From Phycisphaerales bacterium (GTDB lineage: Bacteria; Planctomycetota; Phycisphaerae; Phycisphaerales; SM1A02): a stretch of 64,000 nucleotides of DNA. Positions 28,492-36,583 of the stretch are shown in pieces. Where the stretch lies: positions 62,001-126,000 of the forward strand of contig JAQWNP010000012.1 of NCBI GenBank assembly GCA_029268515.1, given 5' to 3'. The notes beneath the pieces are model-generated. The model ran no database searches and had not been told where the DNA came from. It saw nothing but the letters and a program-made list of their open reading frames with translations. The position numbers and the translations under genes are program-made. Numbering within the stretch: position 1 is the first letter of the stretch; each line of letters starts with the position of its first letter.

Positions 28492-29005
28492 CAGAGACAT
28501 CATGCGTGAGAGACGCTTTCTCACGGACATACCACTTCTCAAGTGCATCAGTCTCTGATGAATCTAAATTTGGTTTTGTCACCAGTGGCGAGATACGCCA
28601 GAGGTCATCTATCTCATTGAGATAAACAGGTGTTAGATCAGAAGTAAATTGCCCGTCGGCAGTCATACGCATCACAGCCACCACAGCGCTATGGCCATTA
28701 ATTTTTACGCCCATCACATCGCCTGAACCACCATTGGCGCTCCATCTATGAGTGATCGCGTCTAACTCTGTCTGAGATAACTGCTGACCAGCCTGACGAT
28801 GATCCATAAGTGAATGGACCCGTGAATCATTTCCACTTGCCAAAGCTTGCATGAATTGCTCTACAACAATCTCTGGCAATGGTTGGGGCTCAGTCGGAAT
28901 CTGACCAGGCGTTATACAGCTTGCTAATGGAAGAAGAGCAGCAATCATCACTGCAAACCAGAAACTTGATACACGCAAACCAAACTCCCGTCTCAAGAAC
29001 GACAT
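28481..29005 (-). CDS. Hypothetical lipoprotein
   Basis: 174 residues from ATG 29005 (ATG 29029 possible). Basic N-terminus, hydrophobic stretch FWFAVMIAALLPLASC, so a lipobox with Cys as the lipidated residue, then a Pro-rich linker. The mature part (EIVVEQFMQALASGNDSRV, a MDHRQAGQQLSQTELDAI region, ending EKWYVREKASL) resembles NTF2-like/DUF4878-type small domains that follow lipid anchors, but this is only a shape resemblance. Function unknown. It lies 61 nt downstream of the EF-hand protein on the same strand. Confidence 0.7.
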   Translation of the reverse strand: MSFLRREFGLRVSSFWFAVMIAALLPLASCITPGQIPTEPQPLPEIVVEQFMQALASGNDSRVHSLMDHRQAGQQLSQTELDAITHRWSANGGSGDVMGVKINGHSAVVAVMRMTADGQFTSDLTPVYLNEIDDLWRISPLVTKPNLDSSETDALEKWYVREKASLTHDVSEQD

Positions 29006-29066
29006 CACTTCGATTCTTCGCGACCGCATCTACGATCGCGAAACATAACTCGTCATTAAGAGCAGT

Positions 29067-30821
29067 CTAGATTTCAACTCCGCCACGACCACCACGGCCA
29101 CCGCCGCCTTCACCACCACGGCCACCGCCGCCTTCACCACCACGGCCGCCACGACCGCCACGACCGCCGCCGCCTTCGCCACCACGACCGCCGCCATTAA
29201 ACCGCTCTCTCATTTGCTGACGAAGCGCGTCCCGTTCCTCATCGTCAAGTTCACCATCACCATTCTTGTCATATTGCTTCATCATCTCTTGGTAATTTGC
29301 CCCGCCCTGCTGCCAACCACGGTTGTTTCCTCTGCCGCGGGTGAATCTTTCATCTGTACCAGGCAATGAGGCATACTGCTCTTCTGTCAAAATCATTGCG
29401 AGCTGTTCAAGATAGCCTTTCCCACTGTCGTACCGGACCCGGTATGTTTCATTCAACCGGTCACCAGTCGAATCGTCATCTCGCTCCATTGACTCGCCTG
29501 CCAACATCACCAAACGTCGAGCAGTACGTTCCTGGAATTCCTCAGGCTCAGCTACTCGAGTCAACTCTAAGATTGACTCATTGTTAACAGCAAGGTCAAC
29601 CATAAATTGCTCGGTGAGAGCAGCGATTGCTTCACGCTTATTATCGTCAACATCGCTCAGTTTATTGGCAGCATCAAATGCTCGCTGGGCGCCGATTGGC
29701 GAATAAATATCTGGGTAGCCAGCTCGCAAAGCCTCTTGCGAAAACGCTGCTGCCTTATCCTCTGGAAGCTGCATCGCGATCATCACAATGTACTGATCTT
29801 GCACGTTACGGACACTCTGATGTATCGCGGATTGCTCTCGCACCAAGCGTTCAATTGATTTTGGCGCAGATCGTTCCAACGCATTAAGTAAAGTTGGAAC
29901 CTGAGAAATCAATAATTGATTACGGGCTTGTATCGCGTCATCCAGATCAGACATATAGGTGCTCAAAGAAGTTGCCAACTCTATATCACCGCCAGTTTCA
30001 TCAACACCCACTTCTCGAAGGACGTTCACGAGATTCGTTCCCTCGCCAGCAAAACGACCGCGTCCAGCAGAATTAACCCGGCGTACTTCTCGGTTGGCTG
30101 AGGGCAATATCATATTCTGCTCTTCAGTCAGCACGACAGATAGGTTTGATTGAAACTCAGTATCAAGTTGATCTCGCAACGCCAGCCAAGTTGACAGAAT
30201 CCTTGCCCCTTCTGCATACATCGTTTTGAAACGATTTGTTTGCATGAACTCTGACATCGATTCCTGCATCTCCGTACGCATATCACTCATACGTGATCGC
30301 CATAATTCCCGAGTCGCAGAGCGATCATCACCGTCGATCTCACCGGCTTCTCGCATCTGTTCGATTTGCTCTTCAATATCTGCACGAACCTCTTGAAATC
30401 GCTCGCGCAATACTTCTCGCCGTTCCTCTACCTCTGGATCATTTTCTAGGTCGGGGCGAGAATCCTGTAGCTCAGCTTGAATCTCATCAACATTGACACG
30501 AAAGGCTGCGTCATAATCCTCAATCAGTGTTTTCACCATGGACTGCTGGTCACGATCAAGCCCTAGCTCTGTTGTGTAGATATTGAGATCTCTGACCATG
30601 TACGTGGGACGAAAAATCTCATCACCAACGATTTGAGTAAGGCCAGGCATTCGATTCATGCCACCCATACCTCTGCCACCCGGCTGCCGGTCACCACGCT
30701 CATTCTGACCTTGGCGATTTCCACGATCTTGACCATGGGCAAAGCCAGCTATGATCGAAACTGACAAAATGGTCAAGCCAAGACTCTTACGTACTGAATT
30801 CAAATTTAAAACGGGTCGCAT
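29067..30821 (-). CDS. Secreted helical EF-hand protein with RGG-like C-terminal tail
   Basis: 584 residues, signal peptide ~1-30 (LGLTILSVSIIAGFAHG), then a Gly/Arg/Asn-rich linker. Residues ~80-500 are charged, helical and rich in D/E/R/Q with Spy-like repeats (ELGLDRDQQSMVKTLIEDYD, SVVLTEEQNMILP, AMILTEEQYASLPG), resembling periplasmic chaperone-like proteins that sense their own folding load. One canonical EF-hand follows (DKNGDGELDDEE), then a tail of about 45 residues of almost only Gly, Arg and Glu. It is divergent from the ECF sigma gene, whose anti-sigma partner also has EF-hands. Confidence 0.8.
   Translation of the reverse strand: MRPVLNLNSVRKSLGLTILSVSIIAGFAHGQDRGNRQGQNERGDRQPGGRGMGGMNRMPGLTQIVGDEIFRPTYMVRDLNIYTTELGLDRDQQSMVKTLIEDYDAAFRVNVDEIQAELQDSRPDLENDPEVEERREVLRERFQEVRADIEEQIEQMREAGEIDGDDRSATRELWRSRMSDMRTEMQESMSEFMQTNRFKTMYAEGARILSTWLALRDQLDTEFQSNLSVVLTEEQNMILPSANREVRRVNSAGRGRFAGEGTNLVNVLREVGVDETGGDIELATSLSTYMSDLDDAIQARNQLLISQVPTLLNALERSAPKSIERLVREQSAIHQSVRNVQDQYIVMIAMQLPEDKAAAFSQEALRAGYPDIYSPIGAQRAFDAANKLSDVDDNKREAIAALTEQFMVDLAVNNESILELTRVAEPEEFQERTARRLVMLAGESMERDDDSTGDRLNETYRVRYDSGKGYLEQLAMILTEEQYASLPGTDERFTRGRGNNRGWQQGGANYQEMMKQYDKNGDGELDDEERDALRQQMRERFNGGGRGGEGGGGRGGRGGRGGEGGGGRGGEGGGGRGGRGGVEI
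29089..29200 (-). repeat. Gly/Arg-coding tandem repeat
   Basis: Two perfect 24-nt copies in tandem (29089-29112 and 29113-29136) followed by degenerate copies to about 29200. They encode the GGRGG/EGGGG tail of the EF-hand protein. Length polymorphism is likely. Confidence 0.8.
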
Positions 30822-31197
30822 TGTTTAACTGCTCCTGCCTAATCTGGGCTTACTTTGCCAGCTCGGCGGTTTTGAATAGAAGAATTTCATGATACTTGCC
30901 ATACTCAAGGCCATCGCTCAATGAAGTTTTGGAACTCCACACATATGGGCTCCAGAAAAATAAAAAGCACAGGCTGTAAGACGAGGGACTCCCAAGGGAG
31001 CTTCCGCTCAATTAAGATTGTCTCATATCTGGCCAAGGGGACAACCTAAACCCAATTTGATACTGCTCAATGAGAATTTTATCTCGATTTTGACCAAATA
31101 ACCTAGTTCTAGTCCCTCAAAACACCACGAGAGACAATAAGTGGGGGCGAGACACTTTCTTGAAGCGTCCTATGATGATTAAAGGTCACTCTAAAGC
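30822..31197. other. Divergent intergenic region between EF-hand protein and ECF sigma factor
   Basis: 376 nt with no convincing ORF or RNA. It must hold the promoters of the two divergent transcription units. A G-rich stretch (AGTGGGGGCGAGACAC) lies ~50 nt before the sigma-factor start. I could not define a -35/-10 pair with confidence. Confidence 0.4.
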
Positions 31198-31752
31198 ATG
31201 CAAGACTCCGCTCCATCAAGAGATCCAAAAGCTGTCTTTGAAATCCTCATGCGCGAGAATGCTGACCGGCTCATGATCTTTCTCAGGGCAACGGTCCGCG
31301 ACTCAGCGGTCGTCGATGATCTATTCCAAGAAACCATGCTGACCGCATGGCGCCGGCTCGATGACTTTGACCGTAACCGCCCCTTTGGCCCTTGGCTGCG
31401 TGGAATCGGGGCCCGCTTAGTGATGGCCCACTTCCGAAAAACCAAGCGCGATTTCATGCTTATTGATCAACCAGTTCTTGAGCGTATTAGCCAACAGATG
31501 AATCAGCTTGATGAAAGTTCGCGGCACAGCTTTGATGAATCAATTGAACAACTAAGAGATTGCATAAAGTCCCTGCCTGAAAAATTAGGAACGGCGATCT
31601 CAGCTCGATACCTCAATGACCACAGCATGCTGCAAGCTGCTGGACAACTAGGCATATCTCAAGAAGCAACAAAAAAACGACTCCAGAGAGCACGCACACA
31701 GCTACTGGAATGCATGCAGCGAAAAGAAGTACTGGCCAGGGAAATAGCATGA
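31198..31752 (+). CDS. ECF-type RNA polymerase sigma factor
   Basis: 184 residues. Region 2 is VFEILMRENADRLMIFLRA then DDLFQETMLTAWRRLDDFD with GPWLRGIGARLVMAHFRK (DNA melting), and region 4 is SLPEKLGTAISARYLND followed by the helix-turn-helix AAGQLGISQEATKKRLQRAR. The last codon overlaps the start of the membrane-bound EF-hand protein (ATGA), the usual arrangement for a sigma factor and its anti-sigma factor. It resembles planctomycete-specific ECF groups. Probably released from the anti-sigma on an envelope signal. Confidence 0.92.
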   Translation: MQDSAPSRDPKAVFEILMRENADRLMIFLRATVRDSAVVDDLFQETMLTAWRRLDDFDRNRPFGPWLRGIGARLVMAHFRKTKRDFMLIDQPVLERISQQMNQLDESSRHSFDESIEQLRDCIKSLPEKLGTAISARYLNDHSMLQAAGQLGISQEATKKRLQRARTQLLECMQRKEVLAREIA

Positions 31753-33176
31753 ACAATGAAGATCACACAAATCCTCCGACACCTCCAGCCTTATGGAGTG
31801 AGCTGATTGATGGCACCGATCAGAATATGCCCACAGATGAACCGACCCCTCAAGAGATTGATCATGTTGCTGACCAACAACTCATGCATGCCCTTCTACA
31901 GCACTGGTTTGGTGACCGGGATGCTGTAAACAACAACATTGCATCAACTGCGGAACAACTACAATACGATGAACAAACGAAGCCACTTCTTGCAGGGCGC
32001 ATCGGAAGTCGCTTATATCTGCTCTCATCTTCGATCGCAGCAGCTTTTTTAATCGTATGCGGTGTATGGTTCCTGTCAAACTCGAGTCAACCTGCTATTG
32101 CCACTGTTGAAGCTGCGATAAAAGCTGACCAACAACTCCTCGATCGTAGCTATGTCATTACGATGGAGCATGCAATGCCGCACCCTGCCGGCCCAGTCAC
32201 AACCGTGCATTTAGATCTTCGTGGGAACATGTATGTAGCACGGTTTATCAACCATCGTGGCCACCCCGTTGTGATCGGAAACAATGGAGAGCAGTCATGG
32301 ATCGTGCGCCCTGATGGCCAAGCTATCCTCCAAGACCATGGACGTGGTCTTCAAGATCTATTGATCAAAGACAGTGATATCTCCATCCCCTTCCTAACCG
32401 TCGAGAATGTGCTCAACCGCCTTGGCGACAACTACGACCTAAGTCTCATTTCTTCACAAAGACTGTCAACTGACGACCGCGTCTCATGGCAGCATCTCAT
32501 TGGAAACCGCACCAGTGGCAGTGGTCCCGATCGAATCGAAATGTGGTCGCACCCTGACACTGGTGTTGCGCAGAAATTCACCTTGCAGTGGAGCGACTCT
32601 GCCAAACCAGGACATCCACAGAAGATTGTCTTTCAGCGCATAGACGCAAGCCCACAAGAAGACGTGTACTACGAACCAGGCTCACACACTCATGAAGGCA
32701 GCGACCGAAATCCGCGCCGGTGGCGTGGACCAGATAGAGGACACCGTAATCCCACAGACAGGCGGCCACACCTTATGGACCGAGACGAAAATGGAGATGG
32801 CGCACTGAGTCTGGAAGAACTGGGGCCAAATGGCGCCCGGTTGATTCAGAGGTTCGACATTAATAAGGATGGCATCCTAGATGAGTCAGAAATTAACAAG
32901 ATGCCTACGCCGCGGCCTGGCGATGGTGAAATAGCCATACCACCTACCAATGTTGATGCGGCCGGATTTATCAACCCCTTCTATAGCATGGGGCTTGATT
33001 GGACGGCATTGACTGCTGCAGGCCCTGTTGAGTTCGTGTTGCCACAGCCCAGGAGTGAGTGGGCATCGACTCAGATTAAATCGCGTCACAAATGTATGCA
33101 TCAATGCTCACGTCGCTGGGCCAAAGGCATTAACTGTGATAAGTATGACTATCTTGGCGAATTTGATTTGCAGTAA
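31749..33176 (+). CDS. Membrane anti-sigma-like protein with two EF-hands
   Basis: 475 residues from ATG 31749 (ATGA overlap with the sigma gene); the frame is open upstream to 31710. The cytoplasmic N-terminus (~1-88) has an acidic DHVADQQLMHALLQHWFGD segment that could bind the sigma factor. One membrane helix (~89-110, LLSSSIAAAFLIVCGVWFLS) follows, then an exported domain of ~230 residues with LolA/MucB-like strands, and two canonical EF-hand loops at 346-357 and 370-381 (DINKDGILDESE). The C-terminus holds Cys/His (KCMHQC, GINCDKYDY). Likely an envelope sensor controlling the sigma factor, perhaps through calcium; regulation is inferred from gene order. Confidence 0.75.
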   Translation: MNNEDHTNPPTPPALWSELIDGTDQNMPTDEPTPQEIDHVADQQLMHALLQHWFGDRDAVNNNIASTAEQLQYDEQTKPLLAGRIGSRLYLLSSSIAAAFLIVCGVWFLSNSSQPAIATVEAAIKADQQLLDRSYVITMEHAMPHPAGPVTTVHLDLRGNMYVARFINHRGHPVVIGNNGEQSWIVRPDGQAILQDHGRGLQDLLIKDSDISIPFLTVENVLNRLGDNYDLSLISSQRLSTDDRVSWQHLIGNRTSGSGPDRIEMWSHPDTGVAQKFTLQWSDSAKPGHPQKIVFQRIDASPQEDVYYEPGSHTHEGSDRNPRRWRGPDRGHRNPTDRRPHLMDRDENGDGALSLEELGPNGARLIQRFDINKDGILDESEINKMPTPRPGDGEIAIPPTNVDAAGFINPFYSMGLDWTALTAAGPVEFVLPQPRSEWASTQIKSRHKCMHQCSRRWAKGINCDKYDYLGEFDLQ

Positions 33177-33185
33177 TATGCATCA

Positions 33186-33917
33186 ATGAATTCAACGATT
33201 GATCAAATTGCCAAACATCGCTCCATTCGAAAATTCACAGAAGAGCCGGTACCCCAGGAAGCCATTTCCCAGGCGGTAGAAGCTGCCCAACAAGCCGCAA
33301 CCAGTTCGAACGTACAGGCCTACAGCATTCTGCAAATTCGCGACCACAACGTACGCTCCGATCTATCTAAGCTCTGTGGTAATCAAGAAAAGGTCGTGGC
33401 TTGCGGGGCATTCTTCATTGTCTGCGCTGACTCTAGAAGGCATCGTCTTCTTGCCAAACAAGCAGAAAAGAAATATGAGTCCCATCTAGAAGGTTTTCTT
33501 GTGGGCGTCATTGACGCCAGCCTCTTTGCTCAGAATCTTGCACTTGCCTTTGAGTCAATGAACCTGGGCATCTGCTACATCGGCGGGCTACGCAATGATC
33601 TTCCTAAAGTGGGCAAGCTGCTGAGGTTTCCAGAAGGCGTCTACCCGCTCTTTGGCTTATGTGTCGGGCACCCGGGAGAAGAACCATTCAAACGACCCAG
33701 ATTACCCGCTGAGGCTGTTCTCTTCACTGACCAATACCCCACTGATCAAGAGATGCTGGACCTGGTTGCTCGCTATGACCAACAGATGTCTGACTACTAC
33801 ACAAAGCGTGGCGCATCAGGCCGCACCTGGTCTCCAACAATCGCAGCTTTTCATGAGGCACCCCGACGCGAAAGTCTTGCCGCGTTCTATGTAAAGCAAG
33901 GTGCCGACCTCAGTTGA
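33186..33917 (+). CDS. NfsA-like NAD(P)H nitroreductase
   Basis: 243 residues, usual for the NfsA/FRP group. The FMN-binding start KHRSIRKFTEEPVP and the segment AAQQAATSSNVQAYS are typical, as are GICYIGGLRNDLPKVGKLL and LFGLCVGHPGE. Such enzymes reduce nitroaromatics and flavins with NADPH, two electrons at a time. It starts 9 nt after the anti-sigma gene, so it may be in the same transcript as the sigma factor. Confidence 0.92.
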   Translation: MNSTIDQIAKHRSIRKFTEEPVPQEAISQAVEAAQQAATSSNVQAYSILQIRDHNVRSDLSKLCGNQEKVVACGAFFIVCADSRRHRLLAKQAEKKYESHLEGFLVGVIDASLFAQNLALAFESMNLGICYIGGLRNDLPKVGKLLRFPEGVYPLFGLCVGHPGEEPFKRPRLPAEAVLFTDQYPTDQEMLDLVARYDQQMSDYYTKRGASGRTWSPTIAAFHEAPRRESLAAFYVKQGADLS

Positions 33918-33950
33918 TGAACTCTATTTTGAGCCGTCTGATCAGACAAT

Positions 33951-36302
33951 TCAATATGCAGATGCTTCTGTGATCAGCCGCTTGGTCGCTTTGTGAAGTA
34001 CATCCGCCGGAAGCGCGTAGGTTTTTGTCTGATCTGAACGGGAGATGTTCATTCCTATAACCCGTCCCTCAACATCCACCAAAGCGCTTCCACACTGCTC
34101 GGGATAAACAATTCCGTCATGCTGAATCACACGGCCAAAGCCACTCGTACGCCTGCTTAATGCCCGATGGCCTTTTCGCGGCGCCCCACCTGCATCTGCA
34201 CCAACGCCTGGGAGTCGACCCAACGACGCTGTCACTGTTTTCGTTACTCCATTGCGGGTGAACTTCAATTCAACTTTTTCGCCAATGGCGCGATCGCGAA
34301 TCAAATCAATCAGCCCCTGACGTGTCTTAACTTCAACACCATCAACAGCGGTGATCACATCCTCAGCACGCAAACGTGCGTAGGAGGCGCCAGTATTTTC
34401 ACGAACCGAGATGATCTCAACGCCTTCTGAGTCGCCTCTGGCCAGCACGACACCAAGGAAGGGGCGGTCCGACCGCCCGATCTTCGATATGTAATCTCCT
34501 AGCGATCGCACGCCTACCGATAGTGGCGTGGCAGCATTGCCAACTGCAAATACAAAACTCCCAACCTCAGGTTTTTGGCCGGTTGCAAAGATGATGGGCT
34601 TTAGATTCTCTGTTTCAATCTTCAATAAACCAAGGTCGAGATCCTTATCATGTGCAACGACTTGCGCATCAAACCTTCGACCATTTGGACCAATGACGAC
34701 TAATGGCTCGTCACCAAAAACAAGATCTGAGTACTTCCCAACGATAAACCCATCACGATGAACAGCCAGACCGTAACCAATTGTGCTTCCACCACGGCTT
34801 ACCTGTACGACCGAATCAGAAATGGTTCCCGTCTTGGAAAGCATCGCCTCCCGAAAGTTCAAGTCGTCCTTAGAAACTCGTTTCCTAAAACTGGACTCAG
34901 GCCAACGCCCACCCATCTTGCACTCAATCACGCTCCGTTTTTCCGCGTGGCTGACAGTCAACGTAATCTCATCATTAGGCCGGTAAGACAACTCAGCAGC
35001 TTTCAAGTCAGCAAGGTTTCGTATTCGCTGGCCACCAATCAGTAGAAGCACATCATCAATATCGACGCCCGCTCCCCGAGCGGTTCCAAATGGATCCAGA
35101 CGCGTAATGCGTAGGCCGCCCTCATCTGCGACGCCTTCAAGTCCAAGACTTGCTTGTTGGCCACAATTGCGCCGAACCACATTGAGGATGTCACGAAAAC
35201 GGCGGCTCATCCGGATCGGCTGCATATCCGGATCACTCGCAATGTGATTAATTTGAGCCCATCCCCTGGCGACAGCAACCTCAAGGGTTTCTAACGCAAG
35301 ATCATGGAATTGCTCTTGCTGTATTTCATCTTTTGAATTGGTTCCCTGTCTCACATAGCAACATGCCAGATGGTAATACCCATCCCCAAGATGTGGCTGT
35401 GCGTCAATGCAATCTTGAAAAGCGAGCTGGGCCTCAGAAAAACGACCCTGGTCAAGAAGGCTGTAGGCATTCGTAATTGAAGTCCCAAAATCGTTAGGCC
35501 AGAGTTCTCGACCTAATCGTATCTCATCCTTGAGCCGGCCAATAAACCCCTTTGTAATATTGATTGCTGTTGAAGAATTTTCATCTGGAGAATCACCGGT
35601 TGCCACATTGATGCCAACAAGATTGCCACGCAAGTCAATCAGCGGCCCGCCCGAGTCACCACCATTCAAAGTCGCGTCGGTCTCGACAAGCGGACCAAAG
35701 TTGGTCATGACCCGACCAGCACGTACGCTTGGTGGGCGAAAAGGCGATGTCTCAATACCAAGTGTGTGACCGAGGGATAGAACCCACTGTCCTTGCTCTA
35801 ATGCATCACTGTTTCCAAAATTGATAACTGGCAGCTTCGCTCCCTTTGGATCGCATTTGATCAGCCCATAGTCAATTGGACCTTCCATATGTTGCCCGAG
35901 CGTCCGACCACGGAGCGCTGTTCCGTCAGCCAGATAGACCCAGCAGCGACGCCCTGGCTCCTCAATCACATGGGCAGCGGTAATGATGTACCCGTCAGAC
36001 GAAATAATGGCGCCTGTTCCACCACGGACTGAGCCTGGCAAGTTGATTCGCAGCCCCACAACCGACGGAAGTGTTGATGCTGCGGCCTGCTTAATGGCTT
36101 GTTCGAGCTGCGTAACCTGACGATGATCAGCGGGAGTGATTAAATCAATATTGGCTGGCACATCAAGATGGCGCTGGATCGCCGCATCTGGAATTTCAGC
36201 TTGAGCCGAAAGACTTGGCCATACCCCAGCACCGACAGCCAAGAATGCAATACACAACAGACCACGACTTCTCAAACCTGCTTGACCGTCTTTTCTAATC
36301 AC
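33951..36302 (-). CDS. Secreted S1C-type serine protease with TPR and PDZ regions and a second, degenerate protease domain
   Basis: 783 residues with a signal peptide (~1-35). The first trypsin-like domain (~65-250) has the full triad: His111 in TAAH, Asp144 in DYGL and Ser217 in GGDSGGPL. A TPR-like helical segment (~275-365) and a PDZ-like domain (~385-465) follow. A second trypsin-like domain starts at ~495: the Asp strand is kept (HDKDLDLGLLKI) but the TAAH position reads VGKYSD and the serine loop reads PEQCGSALVD. A second PDZ (~610-695) lies inside this domain before the serine loop. It is therefore a DegP-like protease with a probable pseudoprotease module. Periplasmic quality control is inferred. 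Confidence 0.88.
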   Translation of the reverse strand: MIRKDGQAGLRSRGLLCIAFLAVGAGVWPSLSAQAEIPDAAIQRHLDVPANIDLITPADHRQVTQLEQAIKQAAASTLPSVVGLRINLPGSVRGGTGAIISSDGYIITAAHVIEEPGRRCWVYLADGTALRGRTLGQHMEGPIDYGLIKCDPKGAKLPVINFGNSDALEQGQWVLSLGHTLGIETSPFRPPSVRAGRVMTNFGPLVETDATLNGGDSGGPLIDLRGNLVGINVATGDSPDENSSTAINITKGFIGRLKDEIRLGRELWPNDFGTSITNAYSLLDQGRFSEAQLAFQDCIDAQPHLGDGYYHLACCYVRQGTNSKDEIQQEQFHDLALETLEVAVARGWAQINHIASDPDMQPIRMSRRFRDILNVVRRNCGQQASLGLEGVADEGGLRITRLDPFGTARGAGVDIDDVLLLIGGQRIRNLADLKAAELSYRPNDEITLTVSHAEKRSVIECKMGGRWPESSFRKRVSKDDLNFREAMLSKTGTISDSVVQVSRGGSTIGYGLAVHRDGFIVGKYSDLVFGDEPLVVIGPNGRRFDAQVVAHDKDLDLGLLKIETENLKPIIFATGQKPEVGSFVFAVGNAATPLSVGVRSLGDYISKIGRSDRPFLGVVLARGDSEGVEIISVRENTGASYARLRAEDVITAVDGVEVKTRQGLIDLIRDRAIGEKVELKFTRNGVTKTVTASLGRLPGVGADAGGAPRKGHRALSRRTSGFGRVIQHDGIVYPEQCGSALVDVEGRVIGMNISRSDQTKTYALPADVLHKATKRLITEASAY

Positions 36303-36583
36303 CCAAACCTCTCCTTATCAGCATGCGTCCCTGATAAATAATAGGTCCTTTGATGCTCTCTTATTGAGCTCTAGAAACCCGCGTACCAACTTTAATACGA
36401 TCCTCACACGGGCTGAGTTCGATTTGGTTGGAGGCGAACGATCCAGAGCAATGAGATCACTTGGCAGACTGATGCCGAACTCGCCACAATGCCAGCCCAA
36501 TAATGGGATATGTGGAGCCACAAGGGCTCTTCGACACAATCCAGCAGCCATCTGGCGCCATCTTCATCCTGCCGCTAGCTGGA

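Noticed and set aside
29089-29200. Tandem GC-rich repeats considered as a CRISPR or regulatory array
   Set aside because: They are coding, in frame, contiguous without spacers and encode Gly/Arg.
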